A DNA stretch of 64,000 bases from Erythrobacter sp. 3-20A1M (GCF_018636735.1 NZ_CP045200.1:1674001-1738000), one strand, 5' to 3'; shown: positions 17,103 through 27,201, numbered from the stretch's first letter. Numbers and translations are program-made. Notes: generated by a model not told the origin, from the letters alone.

Positions 17103-18299
17103 ATGGCCCGCATGTCACGCCTGCTGCTGGCGCTTGCTGCGCCGCTCGTCCTTGGCGCCTGTGCCGGGGTCATACCCAAGCCGCCCAATGCGGTCATCCC
17201 GCTGCCCGAGGGGCCCCGGCCCGACAATGCAGCGGCGGCGGATCTCGCGCGCGGCCCCGCGCTCGAATCGCTGGCCCTGACGCCGCGCGACGCAAGCGAC
17301 GCGCTCTCGGCCTTCCGCGGATCGTGCCGCTGGCTTACGACCAAGGACGACCGTAGCGGCCTGACGCGGCCCACCGATTGGCAGCCGGCCTGCACCGCCG
17401 CCGCCAACTGGTCGGACGGCGACGCGCTCCGTTTCTTCGCCACGCAGTTCGAGACGGTCCGGATCGGCGACGGGAAGGCGTTCGCCACCGGCTATTTCGA
17501 ACCCGAAATCCTCGGCAGCCGCACGCGCATCCCCGGCTACGACACACCGGTCTATGCCGTGCCCGCCGATCTGGTGCGCGCATGGCCCGCCGACACGCTG
17601 GCGAGCGAGCGCACCGGTAATCCACCGCTCGGCCGCTATGACGAGACGGGGGCGTTCGTGCCCTATTTCGACCGCGCCGCGATCGACGCGGGCGCGCTGG
17701 CGGGGCGCGGGCTGGAGATCGCCTGGGTCGCCGACCCGATCGAGTTCTTCTTCCTCCAGATCCAGGGATCGGGCCTGCTGCGCCTGCCGGACGGGTCGCG
17801 GATGCGGATCGGCTACGCCGGGCAGAACGGCCGCGGCTACACCGCCATCGGTGCCTTGATGCGAGAGCGTGGCCTCTTCGGCGACGGGCCGGGGCAATAC
17901 GCCTCCTCCATGCAGGGGATCGTCGCTTACCTGCGCGACCACCCGGTGGAGGGGCAGGCGCTGATGCACGAGAACCCGAGCTACATCTTCTTCCGCGAAC
18001 TGACCACGGACGGACCGCTCGGTTCGCTCGGCGTGCCGGTGCGCGGGGAAAGCAGTGCCGCGGTCGACCCGCGTTACGTCCCCTATGGTGCGCCGGTGGT
18101 GTTGCAGACGGACCGGGCGGAAGCGAATGGGCTGTGGATCGCGCAGGATACCGGCGGGGCGATCAAGGGCTCGAACCGCTTCGATACCTTCTGGGGCAAT
18201 GGCGCGCGCGCGCGAGAGATCGCGGGCGGGATGAGCGCGCGCGGGCAGGCGCTTGTGCTGCTGCCGGTGGGGACATATGCGCGCCTGACCGGGCGATGA
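17103..18299 (+). CDS. mltA: membrane-bound lytic murein transglycosylase A
   Basis: The 398-residue lipoprotein has a signal peptide with a LGACAG lipobox (cysteine at about residue 20), an MltA barrel domain and a C-terminal 3D domain. The 3D domain contains WIAQDTGGAIKGSNRFDTFWG, with the catalytic aspartate of the family in DxFWG. Other visible markers are ATGYFEPEI, FFLQIQGSG and NPSYIFFRE. It cleaves peptidoglycan to give 1,6-anhydromuropeptides. The stop overlaps the Smr gene start (ATGA). Confidence 0.95.
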   Translation: MARMSRLLLALAAPLVLGACAGVIPKPPNAVIPLPEGPRPDNAAAADLARGPALESLALTPRDASDALSAFRGSCRWLTTKDDRSGLTRPTDWQPACTAAANWSDGDALRFFATQFETVRIGDGKAFATGYFEPEILGSRTRIPGYDTPVYAVPADLVRAWPADTLASERTGNPPLGRYDETGAFVPYFDRAAIDAGALAGRGLEIAWVADPIEFFFLQIQGSGLLRLPDGSRMRIGYAGQNGRGYTAIGALMRERGLFGDGPGQYASSMQGIVAYLRDHPVEGQALMHENPSYIFFRELTTDGPLGSLGVPVRGESSAAVDPRYVPYGAPVVLQTDRAEANGLWIAQDTGGAIKGSNRFDTFWGNGARAREIAGGMSARGQALVLLPVGTYARLTGR

Positions 18300-18892
18300 G
18301 CCACCCGCGCGGCCTGTCGGCGGGCGAGGCTGCGGCGTGGGAAGCGCTGGCGAAGTCGGTGACGCCGCTCGTTCGGCGCGCCCCCGCCAGCGCCGCCCGC
18401 GCCCAGGCCGCTTCACCCCCGGCTGTGCCAGCGCCGCCCGCGCCTTTACCGCCTACGCCTGCACCGAAGGCCGCGCCGTTCCAGCGCGCGAAGCCGGTGC
18501 GACCGGCCCCTCCGCCCCCGCCCCCACAGGTCCGGCCACTAGCGCGCAGCCAGCTCGATTCGCATTGGGAGCGGCGGCTCAAGGGCGGCGACATCCGGCC
18601 CGACGTATCGCTGGACCTGCACGGACACGGGCTCGACGCGGCCTATCGCCGCCTGATGGACGGCATGACGCAGGCACGCGCGATGGAGGCCCGCGTGGTG
18701 CTGGTCGTCACCGGCAAGGCCCGCCCGGTCGATCCCGCCGACCGGGGGGAGCGGCGCGGGGCGATCCGTGCGAAGATCCTCGACTGGCTTGCCGCCAGCG
18801 AACACGGCAGCGCCATAGCGGCGGTCAGGAAGGCGCACCGGCGCCACGGGGGCGACGGTGCGCTCTACCTGGTGCTGCGCCGCGGGGGCTGA
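18296..18892 (+). CDS. Smr/MutS2-domain protein
   Basis: The 198-residue protein has a proline- and alanine-rich N-terminal half (about 40-80), probably disordered, and a C-terminal Smr domain. The Smr domain shows DLHGHGLDAAYRRL and LVVTGKARPV followed by the conserved HGGDGALYLVLRR end. Smr domains nick or bind branched DNA or cleave RNA, and the substrate here is not known. It overlaps mltA by ATGA, the last step of a timA-mltA-smr block. Confidence 0.9.
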   Translation: MSHPRGLSAGEAAAWEALAKSVTPLVRRAPASAARAQAASPPAVPAPPAPLPPTPAPKAAPFQRAKPVRPAPPPPPPQVRPLARSQLDSHWERRLKGGDIRPDVSLDLHGHGLDAAYRRLMDGMTQARAMEARVVLVVTGKARPVDPADRGERRGAIRAKILDWLAASEHGSAIAAVRKAHRRHGGDGALYLVLRRGG

Positions 18893-18898
18893 ATGCAC

Positions 18899-18932
18899 AA
18901 GGGGCCCCGGCATCGCTGCCGGAGCCCCTCGC
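18899..18932. terminator. hairpin between the convergent smr and katG genes
   Basis: AGGGGCcCCGGCA-tcgc-TGCCGGaGCCCCT forms a 13-position stem with one mismatch. It lies between two convergent stops and probably ends transcription in both directions, although no clear T-run follows on either strand. Confidence 0.55.
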
Positions 18933-18953
18933 TGCCCGAACGGGCCACCGCAA

Positions 18954-21164
18954 TCAGCGGTGATATTTTGCGCAGGTCAGATCGAACCGGTCCGCGTCCA
19001 TGACCTTGGTCCAGGCGGCCACGAAATCGTCCACGAACTTCTGTTCGTTGCCGTTCTCGCCATAGACCTCCGAAACGGAGCGCAGCTGCGAATTGGAACC
19101 GAACACTAGGTCGGTGCGGGTCGCGGTCCAGCGATGCGCCTTGTCCTTGCGGTTGCGGCCCACGAACTCCTCGTCACCGCTCTCGTCGACCACTTCCCAG
19201 AAGGTGTTCATGTCGAGCAGGTTGGTGAAGAAGTCGTTGGTCAGCTGGCCCTTGCGATCGGTGAAGACACCGTGATCGGAATTGCCGGTATTCGCACCCA
19301 GCACGCGCAGCCCGCCGACCAGCACGGTCATTTCCGGGATCGACAGGCCCAGCAGGCTGGCCCGGTCGATCAGGATGTCCTCGGTCTTCACGCTCGCCTT
19401 CGTCTTCAGATAGTTGCGGAAGCCATCGGCGAAGGGTTCCAGCGGCTCCCAGCTTTCCGCGTCGAAATCCTCCTGCTTCGCGTCGCCCCGCCCGGTGGTG
19501 ACCGGGACCGAGACGTCGAAACCGGCATCCTTCGCCGCCTTCTCGACAGCCGCCGCGCCGCCCAGAACGATGGCGTCGGCCAGCGACAGGTCGCCGCGCA
19601 GCTCGTCGAGCTTGCCCAGCACCTTGCCCAGCTCTTCGGGGTCGTTGACGGCCCAGTTCTTCAATTCGTCGAAGCGGATATGCGCCCCGTTCGCGCCGCC
19701 GCGATGGTCCGACTTGCGATAGGTGCTGGCCGAAGCCCACGCGGCCTTCACCAGTTCTGACACCGTCAGCCCGCTATCGAGCACCTTCTGCTTGAAGTCG
19801 GCGACCGTGCTGTCCGACGCTTCCTTCCCGGCGGGGATCGGGTCCTGCCAGATCAGGTCCTCGCTCGGTACGTCGGGGCCGAGATAGCGGACCTTCGGCC
19901 CCATATCGCGGTGGGTCAGCTTGAACCAGGCGCGGGCGAAGGCATCGTCGAGCGCCGCCTGATCGTTCATGAAGCGCTCCGAAATCTTGCGATAATCGGG
20001 GTCGCGCTTCAGCGCCATGTCGGCGGTGGTCATCATGGTCGGGACCTTCTTCGACGGGTCCCGCGCATCGGGGGCCATATCGGCCTCTTCCTGGTCGATC
20101 GGCTGCCATTGCTTGGCACCCGCCGGGCTTTCCACCAGCTCGTATTCGTATTTGAACAGCAGGCGGAAATAGTCGTTGCCCCACTGCGTCGGGTTGGGCG
20201 TCCACGCACCCTCGATCCCGCTCGTGGTGATGTGGCCCTGCTCGATCTGCTCGGCATCGGTCGCCCAGCCGAAGCCCATCAGGTGCATCTCACCCGCTTC
20301 GGGCGCGCCGCTGAGCTGATCCGGCGGAACCGCGCCATGGCACTTGCCGAAGGCGTGGCCCCCGGCAGTCAGCGCGACCGTTTCCTCGTCGTTCATGGCC
20401 ATACGGGCGAAGGTTTCCTTCATGTCGCGCGCCATGCCCTCCGCATCGTGCGGATTGCCGCCCGGCCCCTCCGGATTGACGTAGATCAGCCCCATCTGGA
20501 TCGCCGCCAGCGGGTTCTCCAGCGCCTTGCCCTCGTCCGGAATGATGCGCGTCTCGACGCCTTCGTTGACCCACTCCTCTTCCGAACCCCAGTAAATGTC
20601 CTGCTCGGGTTCGTAGACGTCCTTGCGCCCGCCGCCGAAGCCGAAGACGGGGCCGCCCATCGATTCGATCGCCATGTTGCCGGTCAGCACGAACAGGTCG
20701 GCCCAGCTGATATGCTTCCCGTATTTCTGTTTGATCGGCCAGAGCAGGCGGCGCGCCTTGTCCAGATTGCCGTTGTCGGGCCAGGAATTGAGTGGGGCGA
20801 AGCGCTGCTGGCCGCTCGACGCGCCGCCGCGCCCGTCGCCGGTGCGATAGGTTCCCGCGGCGTGCCACGCCATGCGGATGAAGAACGGGCCGTAATGCCC
20901 GTAATCGGCCGGCCACCAGGGCTGGCTGTCGGTCATCAGCGCCTTCAGGTCTTCCTTCAGCGCGGTGTAGTCGAGCGCGTTGAACGCCTCGGCGTAGTCG
21001 TAATCCTCGCCCATGGGATCGGGCGACTGCCCGCCCTGGGTCAGGATATGTAGGTCGAGCGAATCGGGCCACCAGTCGCGATTGGTCCGGCCGAGCAGGG
21101 CGCGAACCCCGCCGTCTCCGGTAACCGGGCATCCACCGCCGATCGATCCTGTCTTGGCATCCAT
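18954..21164 (-). CDS. katG: catalase-peroxidase
   Basis: This 736-residue bifunctional haem enzyme degrades H2O2. The N-terminal domain has the distal Arg-Trp-His set in [18 protein letters not shown] and the proximal histidine region in [14 protein letters not shown]. The Met-Tyr-Trp adduct residues have counterparts (Trp in MAWHAA, Tyr in LIYVNPEG, Met downstream). The C-terminal half is the usual duplicated, inactive domain. No oxyR adjoins it. The leader holds a GGGGGTC stretch (21229-21223) complementary to a candidate small RNA at 59402. Confidence 0.98.
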   Translation of the reverse strand: MDAKTGSIGGGCPVTGDGGVRALLGRTNRDWWPDSLDLHILTQGGQSPDPMGEDYDYAEAFNALDYTALKEDLKALMTDSQPWWPADYGHYGPFFIRMAWHAAGTYRTGDGRGGASSGQQRFAPLNSWPDNGNLDKARRLLWPIKQKYGKHISWADLFVLTGNMAIESMGGPVFGFGGGRKDVYEPEQDIYWGSEEEWVNEGVETRIIPDEGKALENPLAAIQMGLIYVNPEGPGGNPHDAEGMARDMKETFARMAMNDEETVALTAGGHAFGKCHGAVPPDQLSGAPEAGEMHLMGFGWATDAEQIEQGHITTSGIEGAWTPNPTQWGNDYFRLLFKYEYELVESPAGAKQWQPIDQEEADMAPDARDPSKKVPTMMTTADMALKRDPDYRKISERFMNDQAALDDAFARAWFKLTHRDMGPKVRYLGPDVPSEDLIWQDPIPAGKEASDSTVADFKQKVLDSGLTVSELVKAAWASASTYRKSDHRGGANGAHIRFDELKNWAVNDPEELGKVLGKLDELRGDLSLADAIVLGGAAAVEKAAKDAGFDVSVPVTTGRGDAKQEDFDAESWEPLEPFADGFRNYLKTKASVKTEDILIDRASLLGLSIPEMTVLVGGLRVLGANTGNSDHGVFTDRKGQLTNDFFTNLLDMNTFWEVVDESGDEEFVGRNRKDKAHRWTATRTDLVFGSNSQLRSVSEVYGENGNEQKFVDDFVAAWTKVMDADRFDLTCAKYHR

Positions 21165-21317
21165 GTCCTGCTCTCCTCTTTCGTATCCGGGCCCATGCCC
21201 GAGTCGTGATGGGAGAGAGGATGACCCCCGAAGCCTGATCAGTCCAATCGATTAGTTGGCATGTATTGATCGAACGGGGCGTTCTCGCGACGGATCGAGC
21301 GTAAGCTGCGCCGGACA

Positions 21318-21356
21318 CGAAAAGGCCCGCCGCGCCACGCAGGCGGGGCGGGCCTT
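21318..21356 (-). terminator. rho-independent terminator after ahpF
   Basis: Reading leftward, AAGGCCCGCC (21356-21347) pairs with GGCGGGCCTT (21331-21322), and the flank continues TTTTCG. It lies 21 nt beyond the ahpF stop and separates ahpF from katG. Confidence 0.8.
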
Positions 21357-21376
21357 GGCTGGCTTCGCGAACCGCC

Positions 21377-22969
21377 CTATTCGGCGGCTTCGGCGAACTC
21401 CTGCGGCGCGACGTTGCGGATGAGGTAGTCGAAGGCCGACAGCGCCGCCTTGGAGCCTTCGCCCATCGCGATCACGATTTGCTTGTAGGGCACGGTGGTG
21501 CAGTCGCCCGCCGCGAACACGCCGTCGAGGCTGGTCGCGGCCTTCTCGTCGATCACGATCTCGCCGTGGCGCGACAGCTCGATCCCGCTGTCCTTCAACC
21601 AGTCGGTGTTGGGGATCAGGCCGATCTGCACGAACACACCCTCCAGCTCGACCGTCTTGTCGACCCCGGCGTTGCGGTCCTTGTAATTGAGGCCCGTCAC
21701 GCGCCTGCCGTCGCCCAGGATCTCGGTCGTCTGCGCGGAGACGATGACGTCGACATTGGGCATGGAACGCAGCTTGTCCTGCAACACCTGGTCGGCGCGC
21801 AACTGGCCGTCGAACTCGATCAGCGTGACATGGCCGACGATTCCAGCGAGGTCGATCGCCGCCTCGACGCCGGAATTGCCGCCGCCGATCACCGCGACAT
21901 GCTTGCCCTTGTAGAGCGGGCCGTCGCAGTGCGGGCAGTAGGCAACGCCCTTGTTGCGATATTCCTGCTCGCCCGGCACGCCCAGATTGCGCCAGCGTGC
22001 GCCGGTCGTCAGCACCACCGCGCGGCCATAGAGCGAGGCACCGTTCTCCAGCACCACCTCGTGATAGCCGCCCTTCTCCTCCGCCGGGATCAGGCGCGCG
22101 GCGGTCTGCAGGTTCATCACGTCGATGTCGTATTCGCCGACATGGCTTTCGAGCTGCGCGGCAAGTTTCGGCCCCTCGGTATAGGGGACGGAGATGAAGT
22201 TCTCGATCCCCATCGTGTCGAGCACCTGCCCGCCGAACCGCTCCGCCGCGATGCCGGTGGAGAAGCCCTTGCGCGCGGTGTAGATGCTCGCCGCCGCGCC
22301 GGCCGGGCCGCCGCCCACCACCAGCACCTCGAACGGGTCCTTGTCCGCCATCTTCGCCGCCGAGCGCGCCCCGGCATTGCTGTCGAGCTTGGCGAGGATT
22401 TCCTCCACGCCCATTTTCCCGCTGGCGAACATCTCGCCATTGAGGAAAGTCGCGGGCACCGCCATCACGTCGCGGCTCTCGACCTCGTCCTGGAACGTAC
22501 CGCCCTCGATCAGAGTGGCGGTGATGCGGCTGTTATACAGCGCCATCAGGGTCAGCGCCTGCACCACGTCGGGGCAATTGTGGCACGACAGCGAGAAATA
22601 CATCTCGAAGGCGTAGTCGCCCTCCAGCTCCGCGATCTGGTCGAGCACGTCCTGTTCGACCTTGGGCGGATGGCCGCCTGCCCACAGCAGCGCGAGCACG
22701 AGCGAGGTGAATTCGTGCCCCATCGGCAGCCCGCCGAAGCGGACCCATTTCTCCGCATCCGAGGCGCGGCGGATGATGAAGCTGGGCTTGCGTTCGTCGG
22801 TGCCGTCGAAGCTGGCGCTGACATCGTCGTGCAGAGCCGCGATCTCCTCCAGCAGCTCGCGCGTCTGCTCCGATTTCGGATCGTCGCCGAGACTGGCGAC
22901 AAGCTCCACCGGCTCGCGCAGATTGCCGAGATACTGCTTCAGTTGCTGGGTCATCGATGCGTCGAGCAT
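21377..22969 (-). CDS. ahpF: alkyl hydroperoxide reductase subunit F
   Basis: The 530-residue flavoprotein has an N-terminal thioredoxin-like domain with a CHNCPDVVQ redox pair. The thioredoxin-reductase-like part follows, with an FAD motif ([19 protein letters not shown]), the redox-active CPHCDGP pair and an NAD(P)H motif ([17 protein letters not shown]). It reduces AhpC using NADH. A GGAGA ribosome-binding site precedes the ATG. It lies downstream of ahpC on the same strand, with a strong hairpin in between. Confidence 0.97.
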   Translation of the reverse strand: MLDASMTQQLKQYLGNLREPVELVASLGDDPKSEQTRELLEEIAALHDDVSASFDGTDERKPSFIIRRASDAEKWVRFGGLPMGHEFTSLVLALLWAGGHPPKVEQDVLDQIAELEGDYAFEMYFSLSCHNCPDVVQALTLMALYNSRITATLIEGGTFQDEVESRDVMAVPATFLNGEMFASGKMGVEEILAKLDSNAGARSAAKMADKDPFEVLVVGGGPAGAAASIYTARKGFSTGIAAERFGGQVLDTMGIENFISVPYTEGPKLAAQLESHVGEYDIDVMNLQTAARLIPAEEKGGYHEVVLENGASLYGRAVVLTTGARWRNLGVPGEQEYRNKGVAYCPHCDGPLYKGKHVAVIGGGNSGVEAAIDLAGIVGHVTLIEFDGQLRADQVLQDKLRSMPNVDVIVSAQTTEILGDGRRVTGLNYKDRNAGVDKTVELEGVFVQIGLIPNTDWLKDSGIELSRHGEIVIDEKAATSLDGVFAAGDCTTVPYKQIVIAMGEGSKAALSAFDYLIRNVAPQEFAEAAE

Positions 22970-23001
22970 GGGGCGTCTCCAAATAGGGGCGGGATACAGA
23001 A

Positions 23002-23042
23002 CGGCCCGGATTTCCCGGGGAGGGGGTGGGAAACCCGGGCCG
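23002..23042 (-). promoter_or_regulatory. long intercistronic hairpin between ahpC and ahpF
   Basis: CGGCCCGG-A-TTTCCC (23002-23016) pairs with GGGAAA-C-CCGGGCCG (23028-23042) through 14 base pairs with one A/C mismatch. The loop is G-rich, of 11 nt. No T-run follows in the ahp direction, so it fits an mRNA stabiliser or partial attenuator that makes ahpC mRNA more abundant than ahpF, rather than a full terminator. Confidence 0.65.
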
Positions 23043-23089
23043 TGAGAGAAGCGGCCCGCCGGTCGCGACGGGCCGATAGTGTCAGGTGC

Positions 23090-23656
23090 TTAGATCTTGC
23101 CGACGAGGTCGAGCGAGGGGGACAGCGTCTCGCTGCCTTCTTCCCATGCCGCCGGGCAGACCTGGCCGGGGTTCTCGCGGACATACTGCGCGGCCTTGAT
23201 CTTGCGAGCCAGCTCGTTCGCGTTGCGACCCACGCCTTCGCACGTCTGTTCCATGATCTGGATCACGCCATCGGGATCGACGACGAAGGTCGCACGATCG
23301 GCCAGGCCCATGTCTTCACGCAGCACGTCGAAGTTCTTGGACAGCGTGTGCAGCTGGTCGCCCAGGAACGGGAACTTCAGCTTACCGATGCGCTCGCTGG
23401 TGTCGTGCCAGGCCTTGTGGCTGAAATGCGTGTCGGTCGAAACGCCGTACACTTCGACACCCATCTTCTGGAGCATGTCGTACTTCTCGCCCATGTCCTC
23501 CAGCTCCGTCGGGCAGACGAAGGTGAAATCGGCCGGATAGAAGAAGAATACCGCCCACTTACCCTTCACGTCCTCGTCGGTGACTTCGAAGAAGTCCTCG
23601 CCCGCCTTGAACGCAGTGGCCTTGAACGGTTTGATCTGGCTTCCGATGATACCCAT
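23090..23656 (-). CDS. ahpC: alkyl hydroperoxide reductase C (peroxiredoxin)
   Basis: This 188-residue typical 2-Cys peroxiredoxin has its peroxidatic cysteine in FTFVCPTE and its resolving cysteine in GQVCPAAW. It reduces H2O2 and organic hydroperoxides and is recharged by AhpF. I chose the ATG at 23656, preceded by AAGGAT at good spacing; the frame stays open upstream without similarity. Confidence 0.97.
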   Translation of the reverse strand: MGIIGSQIKPFKATAFKAGEDFFEVTDEDVKGKWAVFFFYPADFTFVCPTELEDMGEKYDMLQKMGVEVYGVSTDTHFSHKAWHDTSERIGKLKFPFLGDQLHTLSKNFDVLREDMGLADRATFVVDPDGVIQIMEQTCEGVGRNANELARKIKAAQYVRENPGQVCPAAWEEGSETLSPSLDLVGKI

Positions 23657-23717
23657 GGGTGCAATATCCTTTTGCTCGTGTGAAACTGTCGTGAGCACCA
23701 GATAAGCACTGTTGCGC

Positions 23718-23739
23718 CGCACAAAAGCGGCTTTGTGCG
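23718..23739. promoter_or_regulatory. perfect inverted repeat upstream of ahpC
   Basis: CGCACAAA-agcggc-TTTGTGCG is a perfect 8-bp inverted repeat with a 6-nt spacer, 62-83 nt upstream of the ahpC ATG. It may be an operator or a leader hairpin. It does not resemble the ATAG-N7-CTAT OxyR pattern, so I assign no regulator. Confidence 0.4.
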
Positions 23740-23832
23740 ATTGCGAACATCGGAAATATCAATGATCGCGGTCGGAACCTGCGCGTTGTCCGATCGAAGG
23801 GCGCGGCAGTGGCGGCCTTCAGGCCAGGCAGA

Positions 23833-24906
23833 TTACCCGCATTGCGCCCGGTGGAGCAGTTTCTGATCCGCCAGCACGCACGCCATCATCGCCTCCACCA
23901 CCGGGACGCCGCGAATGCCCACGCACGGGTCGTGCCGCCCTTTCGTGGCGATCTCGGTAGCTTCGCCATCGCTGTCGATTGTTTCGACCGGGGTCAGGAT
24001 GGAACTGGTCGGCTTGAACGCGACGCGGCAGGTGACCGGCTGGCCGGTGCTGATGCCGCCCGCGACTCCGCCTGCATGATTGGCGAGGAAGCGGGGGCCG
24101 CCGTCGTTCTCGCCCGGCCGCATCGGGTCCGCGTTCTCTTCCCCGCGCAGGCGCGCAGCGGCGAACCCCTCGCCGATCTCCACGCCCTTGACCGCGTTGA
24201 TGCTCATCATCGCACCCGCGAGTTCGGCATCCAGCTTGGCATAAAGCGGCGCGCCCCAGCCCGCGGGCACGCCCGTCGCCACGCATTCGACCACCGCGCC
24301 GAGCGAGGAGCCGGCCTTGCGCGCCTCGTCGACCAGCGCCTCCCAGCGCTTCGCAGCGTCGGCGTCGGGACACCAGAAGGGGTTTTGCGCGATCTGGTCG
24401 GCATCGAAATTGACCGGGTCGATCCGGTCGCCGCCGATCTCTGCGACGTAGGCGAGGATGCTTACCTGCGGCACGACCAGCCGCGCGACCGCACCGGCCG
24501 CGACGCGCATCGCCGTTTCGCGCGCGCTAGACCGGCCGCCGCCGCGATAGTCGCGCAGGCCGTATTTTGCGTCGTAGGCGTAATCGGCATGGCCGGGGCG
24601 ATAGGCCTTCGCCACTTCCGAATAGTCTTTCGAGCGCTGATCGACGTTCTCGATCATCAGGCTGATCGGCGTGCCGGTGGTTTGCCCCTCGAACACGCCC
24701 GACAGGATGCGGACCTGATCCGGCTCCTGCCGCTGGGTGGTGAAGCGGCTCTGCCCCGGACGGCGCGCGTCGAGGAAGGGCTGGATGTCGGCTTCCGTCA
24801 ACGCAATCCCCGGCGGGCAGCCGTCGACCACCGCGCCGATCGCGGGGCCGTGGCTTTCCCCCCAGGTGGAGAAGCGGAGGAGGTGGCCGAAGCTGTTCCA
24901 GCTCAT
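23833..24906 (-). CDS. aroC: chorismate synthase
   Basis: The 357-residue enzyme makes chorismate from 5-enolpyruvylshikimate-3-phosphate with reduced FMN. Family signatures are [18 protein letters not shown] at the N-terminus, [15 protein letters not shown] in the middle and AFKPTSSI near the C-terminus. The gene stands alone and is divergent from ruvA. Confidence 0.97.
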   Translation of the reverse strand: MSWNSFGHLLRFSTWGESHGPAIGAVVDGCPPGIALTEADIQPFLDARRPGQSRFTTQRQEPDQVRILSGVFEGQTTGTPISLMIENVDQRSKDYSEVAKAYRPGHADYAYDAKYGLRDYRGGGRSSARETAMRVAAGAVARLVVPQVSILAYVAEIGGDRIDPVNFDADQIAQNPFWCPDADAAKRWEALVDEARKAGSSLGAVVECVATGVPAGWGAPLYAKLDAELAGAMMSINAVKGVEIGEGFAAARLRGEENADPMRPGENDGGPRFLANHAGGVAGGISTGQPVTCRVAFKPTSSILTPVETIDSDGEATEIATKGRHDPCVGIRGVPVVEAMMACVLADQKLLHRAQCG

Positions 24907-25232
24907 GGCGCTGCGTTCTATCGCGGCAAACGCGGCTGTCGAGCATGCAATGCGATAGCTCTTCGTGGCGCGGGCGCATCTTTCCTACTTCGCGGTCGCT
25001 CGGATAAAACCGGTCCATGCGCGCTCGCTCCATCAACATGCTGATTACGCACGATTTGCTGCGATCGGAGCGGAAGATTTTTCGCCCCCTGGACACTGTT
25101 CCAAGTGTTCCATCCTGTAGGGTTTCGCGTGCTCGCTCTGGCCAAATCGAATCGGCTCGGGCAGGGAACAAAACGCGCTCAAGCAGCGAAGTGTCAGCGC
25201 AGAAGGGACCTCATGATCGCGAAGCGCGCCAT
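24907..25232. other. aroC-ruvA intergenic region
   Basis: This 326-nt region between divergent aroC and ruvA has no convincing gene. It contains one copy of a repeat shared with the ispG upstream region (25091-25118) preceded by a T-rich stretch (ATTTTTC at 25076-25082). The remainder, a 114-nt segment before the ruvA ATG, shows nothing I can name beyond a GAAGGGACC sequence too far from the ruvA ATG to be its ribosome-binding site. Confidence 0.6.
25091..25118 (+). repeat. 28-bp repeat, copy 1 (upstream of ruvA)
   Basis: An exact 28-nt match to 36266-36293 on the opposite strand. It contains the imperfect dyad ACACT-GTTCCA-AGTGT and, read on the other strand, two tandem 9-mers TGGAACACT and TGGAACAGT. 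Similarity continues beyond the core on the 5' side (a T-run followed by a C-run). It is oriented toward ruvA, with its 3' end 114 nt from the ATG. Confidence 0.85.
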
Positions 25233-25835
25233 ATGATTGCGAAACTTCGGGGCCTCCTCGACGAAACCGGTGCCGACTGGGCGGTGATCGACGTGTCGGG
25301 CGTGGGCTATCTTGTCCATTGCTCGGCCAAGACGCTCGCTGCGCTCGGCGAGGTGGGGGAGGCGTGCACGCTCTACACCGATTTGCAGGTGAGCGAGAAC
25401 GACATGCGCCTGCTGGGCTTCGCGGAAGGCGGCGAGCGCGACTGGTTCCGCCTGCTGACCGGCGTGCAGGGCGTGGGCTCGAAAGTGGCGCTGGCCATTC
25501 TCTCGGCATTGAGCCCGGGCGAGCTGCGCGATGCCTGCGCGGCGGGCGACGCGGCCAGCGTGGCACGCGCGCAAGGGGTGGGGCCGAAACTGGCGGGCCG
25601 CATCGTGAACGAGCTGAAGGACAAGGCGGGCGCGCTGCCCGGTGGATCGACTGGTGGGGCGGGCGTGACGCTACCGAAAGGCAGCGCCAACGCCGACGCG
25701 GTCTCCGCGCTGGAGAATCTCGGCTTCAAACCCGCAGTCGCGGCCCGTGCCGTAGCGACGGCGCAGGGCGAACTGGGCGACGGCGCGAGCGAGAGCGACC
25801 TCATCCGCGTCGCGCTGAAGCGGGCGGCGGGGTGA
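25233..25835 (+). CDS. ruvA: Holliday junction branch-migration protein RuvA
   Basis: The 200-residue product has an N-terminal OB fold ([11 protein letters not shown]...VGYLVHCS), helix-hairpin-helix motifs ([17 protein letters not shown] and [19 protein letters not shown]) and a C-terminal domain III that contacts RuvB. I chose the ATG at 25233, as the open frame upstream lacks RuvA similarity. It is followed after 70 nt by ruvB. ruvC is not in the window. Confidence 0.96.
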   Translation: MIAKLRGLLDETGADWAVIDVSGVGYLVHCSAKTLAALGEVGEACTLYTDLQVSENDMRLLGFAEGGERDWFRLLTGVQGVGSKVALAILSALSPGELRDACAAGDAASVARAQGVGPKLAGRIVNELKDKAGALPGGSTGGAGVTLPKGSANADAVSALENLGFKPAVAARAVATAQGELGDGASESDLIRVALKRAAG

Positions 25836-25856
25836 CTATGACGCTTTCCCCCCGTC

Positions 25857-25877
25857 ATCCTGAACTCGTTTCAGGAT
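25857..25877. repeat. REP-like palindromic repeat between ruvA and ruvB
   Basis: ATCCTGAA-CTCGT-TTCAGGAT is a perfect 8-bp stem with a 5-nt loop, embedded in CCGTC...CCATC flanks. Palindromes of this CGTCATCCTGAAC type are common short dispersed repeats in sphingomonad genomes. This is the only copy I see in the window. It lies in the 70-nt gap of the ruvAB operon. Confidence 0.65.
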
Positions 25878-25905
25878 CCATCTTGGCATCTGGGAACGGC
25901 GCGCG

Positions 25906-26949
25906 ATGACCGATTCCGCCCCTCTCCACACGCCCGACCGGCAACCGGACGATCCCGATGCGGCGCTGCGGCCCAAATCCCTGCGCGAGTTCGTCGGGCA
26001 GGTGGCGGCGAAGGAGAACCTGGCCGTGTTCATCGCCGCGGCCAAGGCGCGGGGCGAGGCGATGGACCACACGCTGTTCTTCGGCCCCCCGGGGTTGGGC
26101 AAGACCACGCTGGCGCAGATCGTGGCGCGCGAGCTGGGCGTGGGCTTTCGCGCCACCAGCGGGCCGGTGATCGCCAAGGCGGGCGATCTCGCCGCGCTGC
26201 TGACCAATCTGGAAGCCAACGACGTCCTCTTCATCGACGAGATCCACCGCCTCAATCCGGTGGTGGAGGAGGTGCTCTACCCGGCGATGGAGGACCGCGC
26301 GCTCGACATCATCATCGGGGAGGGGCCGTCGGCACGCAGCGTGCGGATCGATCTGCCGCCTTTCACGCTGATCGGCGCGACCACCCGGCAGGGGCTGCTT
26401 ACCACGCCGCTGCGCGATCGCTTCGGCATCCCGGTCCGGCTGAATTTCTACACCGAGGCGGAATTGCTGCGCGTGGTAACGCGGGGGGCCGGGCTGCTCG
26501 ACCTGGCGATCGACGAGGGCGGGGCGCGCGAGATCGCGCGGCGTAGCCGGGGGACGCCGCGGGTCGCCGGACGGCTGCTGCGCCGGGTGCGCGACTTCGC
26601 CCATGTCGAAAGCGACGACATGGTAACCGCGAAGGTCGCCGATGCGGCGCTGTCGCGGCTGGAGGTCGACCGGCTCGGCCTCGACGCGATGGACCGGCGC
26701 TACCTGCTGATGATCGCCGACATCTACAAGGGCGGGCCGGTCGGCGTGGAAACGCTGGCCGCGGGGCTGGCCGAGCCGCGCGACACGATCGAGGATGTGG
26801 TCGAACCCTACCTGATCCAGCTCGGCCTGGTGGCGCGCACCGCGCGCGGCCGCTGCCTGAACGATCGCGGGTGGCAGCATCTGGAGCGCACGCCCCCGAC
26901 CGATACGCGCGGGGGGTCCCAAGCCAGCCTTTTCGACGGCGAGCCCTAG
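25906..26949 (+). CDS. ruvB: Holliday junction helicase RuvB
   Basis: This 347-residue AAA+ ATPase has Walker A in [17 protein letters not shown], Walker B in [11 protein letters not shown], sensor 1 in [19 protein letters not shown] and a C-terminal winged helix. With RuvA it drives branch migration of Holliday junctions. Its start codon lies shortly after a REP-like palindrome. Confidence 0.98.
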   Translation: MTDSAPLHTPDRQPDDPDAALRPKSLREFVGQVAAKENLAVFIAAAKARGEAMDHTLFFGPPGLGKTTLAQIVARELGVGFRATSGPVIAKAGDLAALLTNLEANDVLFIDEIHRLNPVVEEVLYPAMEDRALDIIIGEGPSARSVRIDLPPFTLIGATTRQGLLTTPLRDRFGIPVRLNFYTEAELLRVVTRGAGLLDLAIDEGGAREIARRSRGTPRVAGRLLRRVRDFAHVESDDMVTAKVADAALSRLEVDRLGLDAMDRRYLLMIADIYKGGPVGVETLAAGLAEPRDTIEDVVEPYLIQLGLVARTARGRCLNDRGWQHLERTPPTDTRGGSQASLFDGEP

Positions 26950-27106
26950 CGATATCGCAACGAAGCCCGGTACTTCGGTTCCATAGCGGGATAGCTGGGC
27001 CTGCCTTGAGGCGGCGCCCGAAAAAAGGCTCCTCGAAACGCGGGAAGCGCCCTCAGCCGGACTCTGCGGCCCAAGGTACCGCCCGCTCGGAACAGGAAGG
27101 CTCAAC

Positions 27107-27172
27107 ATGGCCCTCGTGAAGCTATCCGCCACCGCGGCCGGAGGCGCGTTGCTCGCCGGGGGCGTGGCCTGA
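27107..27172 (+). CDS. candidate 21-residue hydrophobic small protein
   Basis: A short reading frame encodes MALVKLSATAAGGALLAGGV and a final alanine. It is preceded by a very good ribosome-binding site (AGGAAGG, 7 nt before the ATG) and followed 30 nt later by a strong terminator. The product is one glycine/alanine-rich hydrophobic segment. It may be a genuine membrane micropeptide or the 5' end of a decayed gene. I do not recognise a family. Confidence 0.4.
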   Translation: MALVKLSATAAGGALLAGGVA

Positions 27173-27201
27173 TCGTTTCCGAGTCGATCAAGGACGGGAA
27201 A

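Noticed and set aside
21229-21275. OxyR site upstream of katG around CCAATCGATTAGTTGG
   Set aside because: The dyad is imperfect and does not fit the ATAG-N7-CTAT spacing; too weak to list as a site.
21479-23683. A 734-codon open frame on the plus strand opposite ahpF and ahpC
   Set aside because: It is the complementary shadow of two well-recognised genes in GC-rich DNA; the peptide is rich in His, Arg, Ala and Gly with no domain.
25091-25118. SOS (LexA) box for ruvA
   Set aside because: The GTTC half-sites are separated by 5 bp; alphaproteobacterial LexA sites have GTTC-N7-GTTC. The same sequence also precedes ispG, not an SOS gene.
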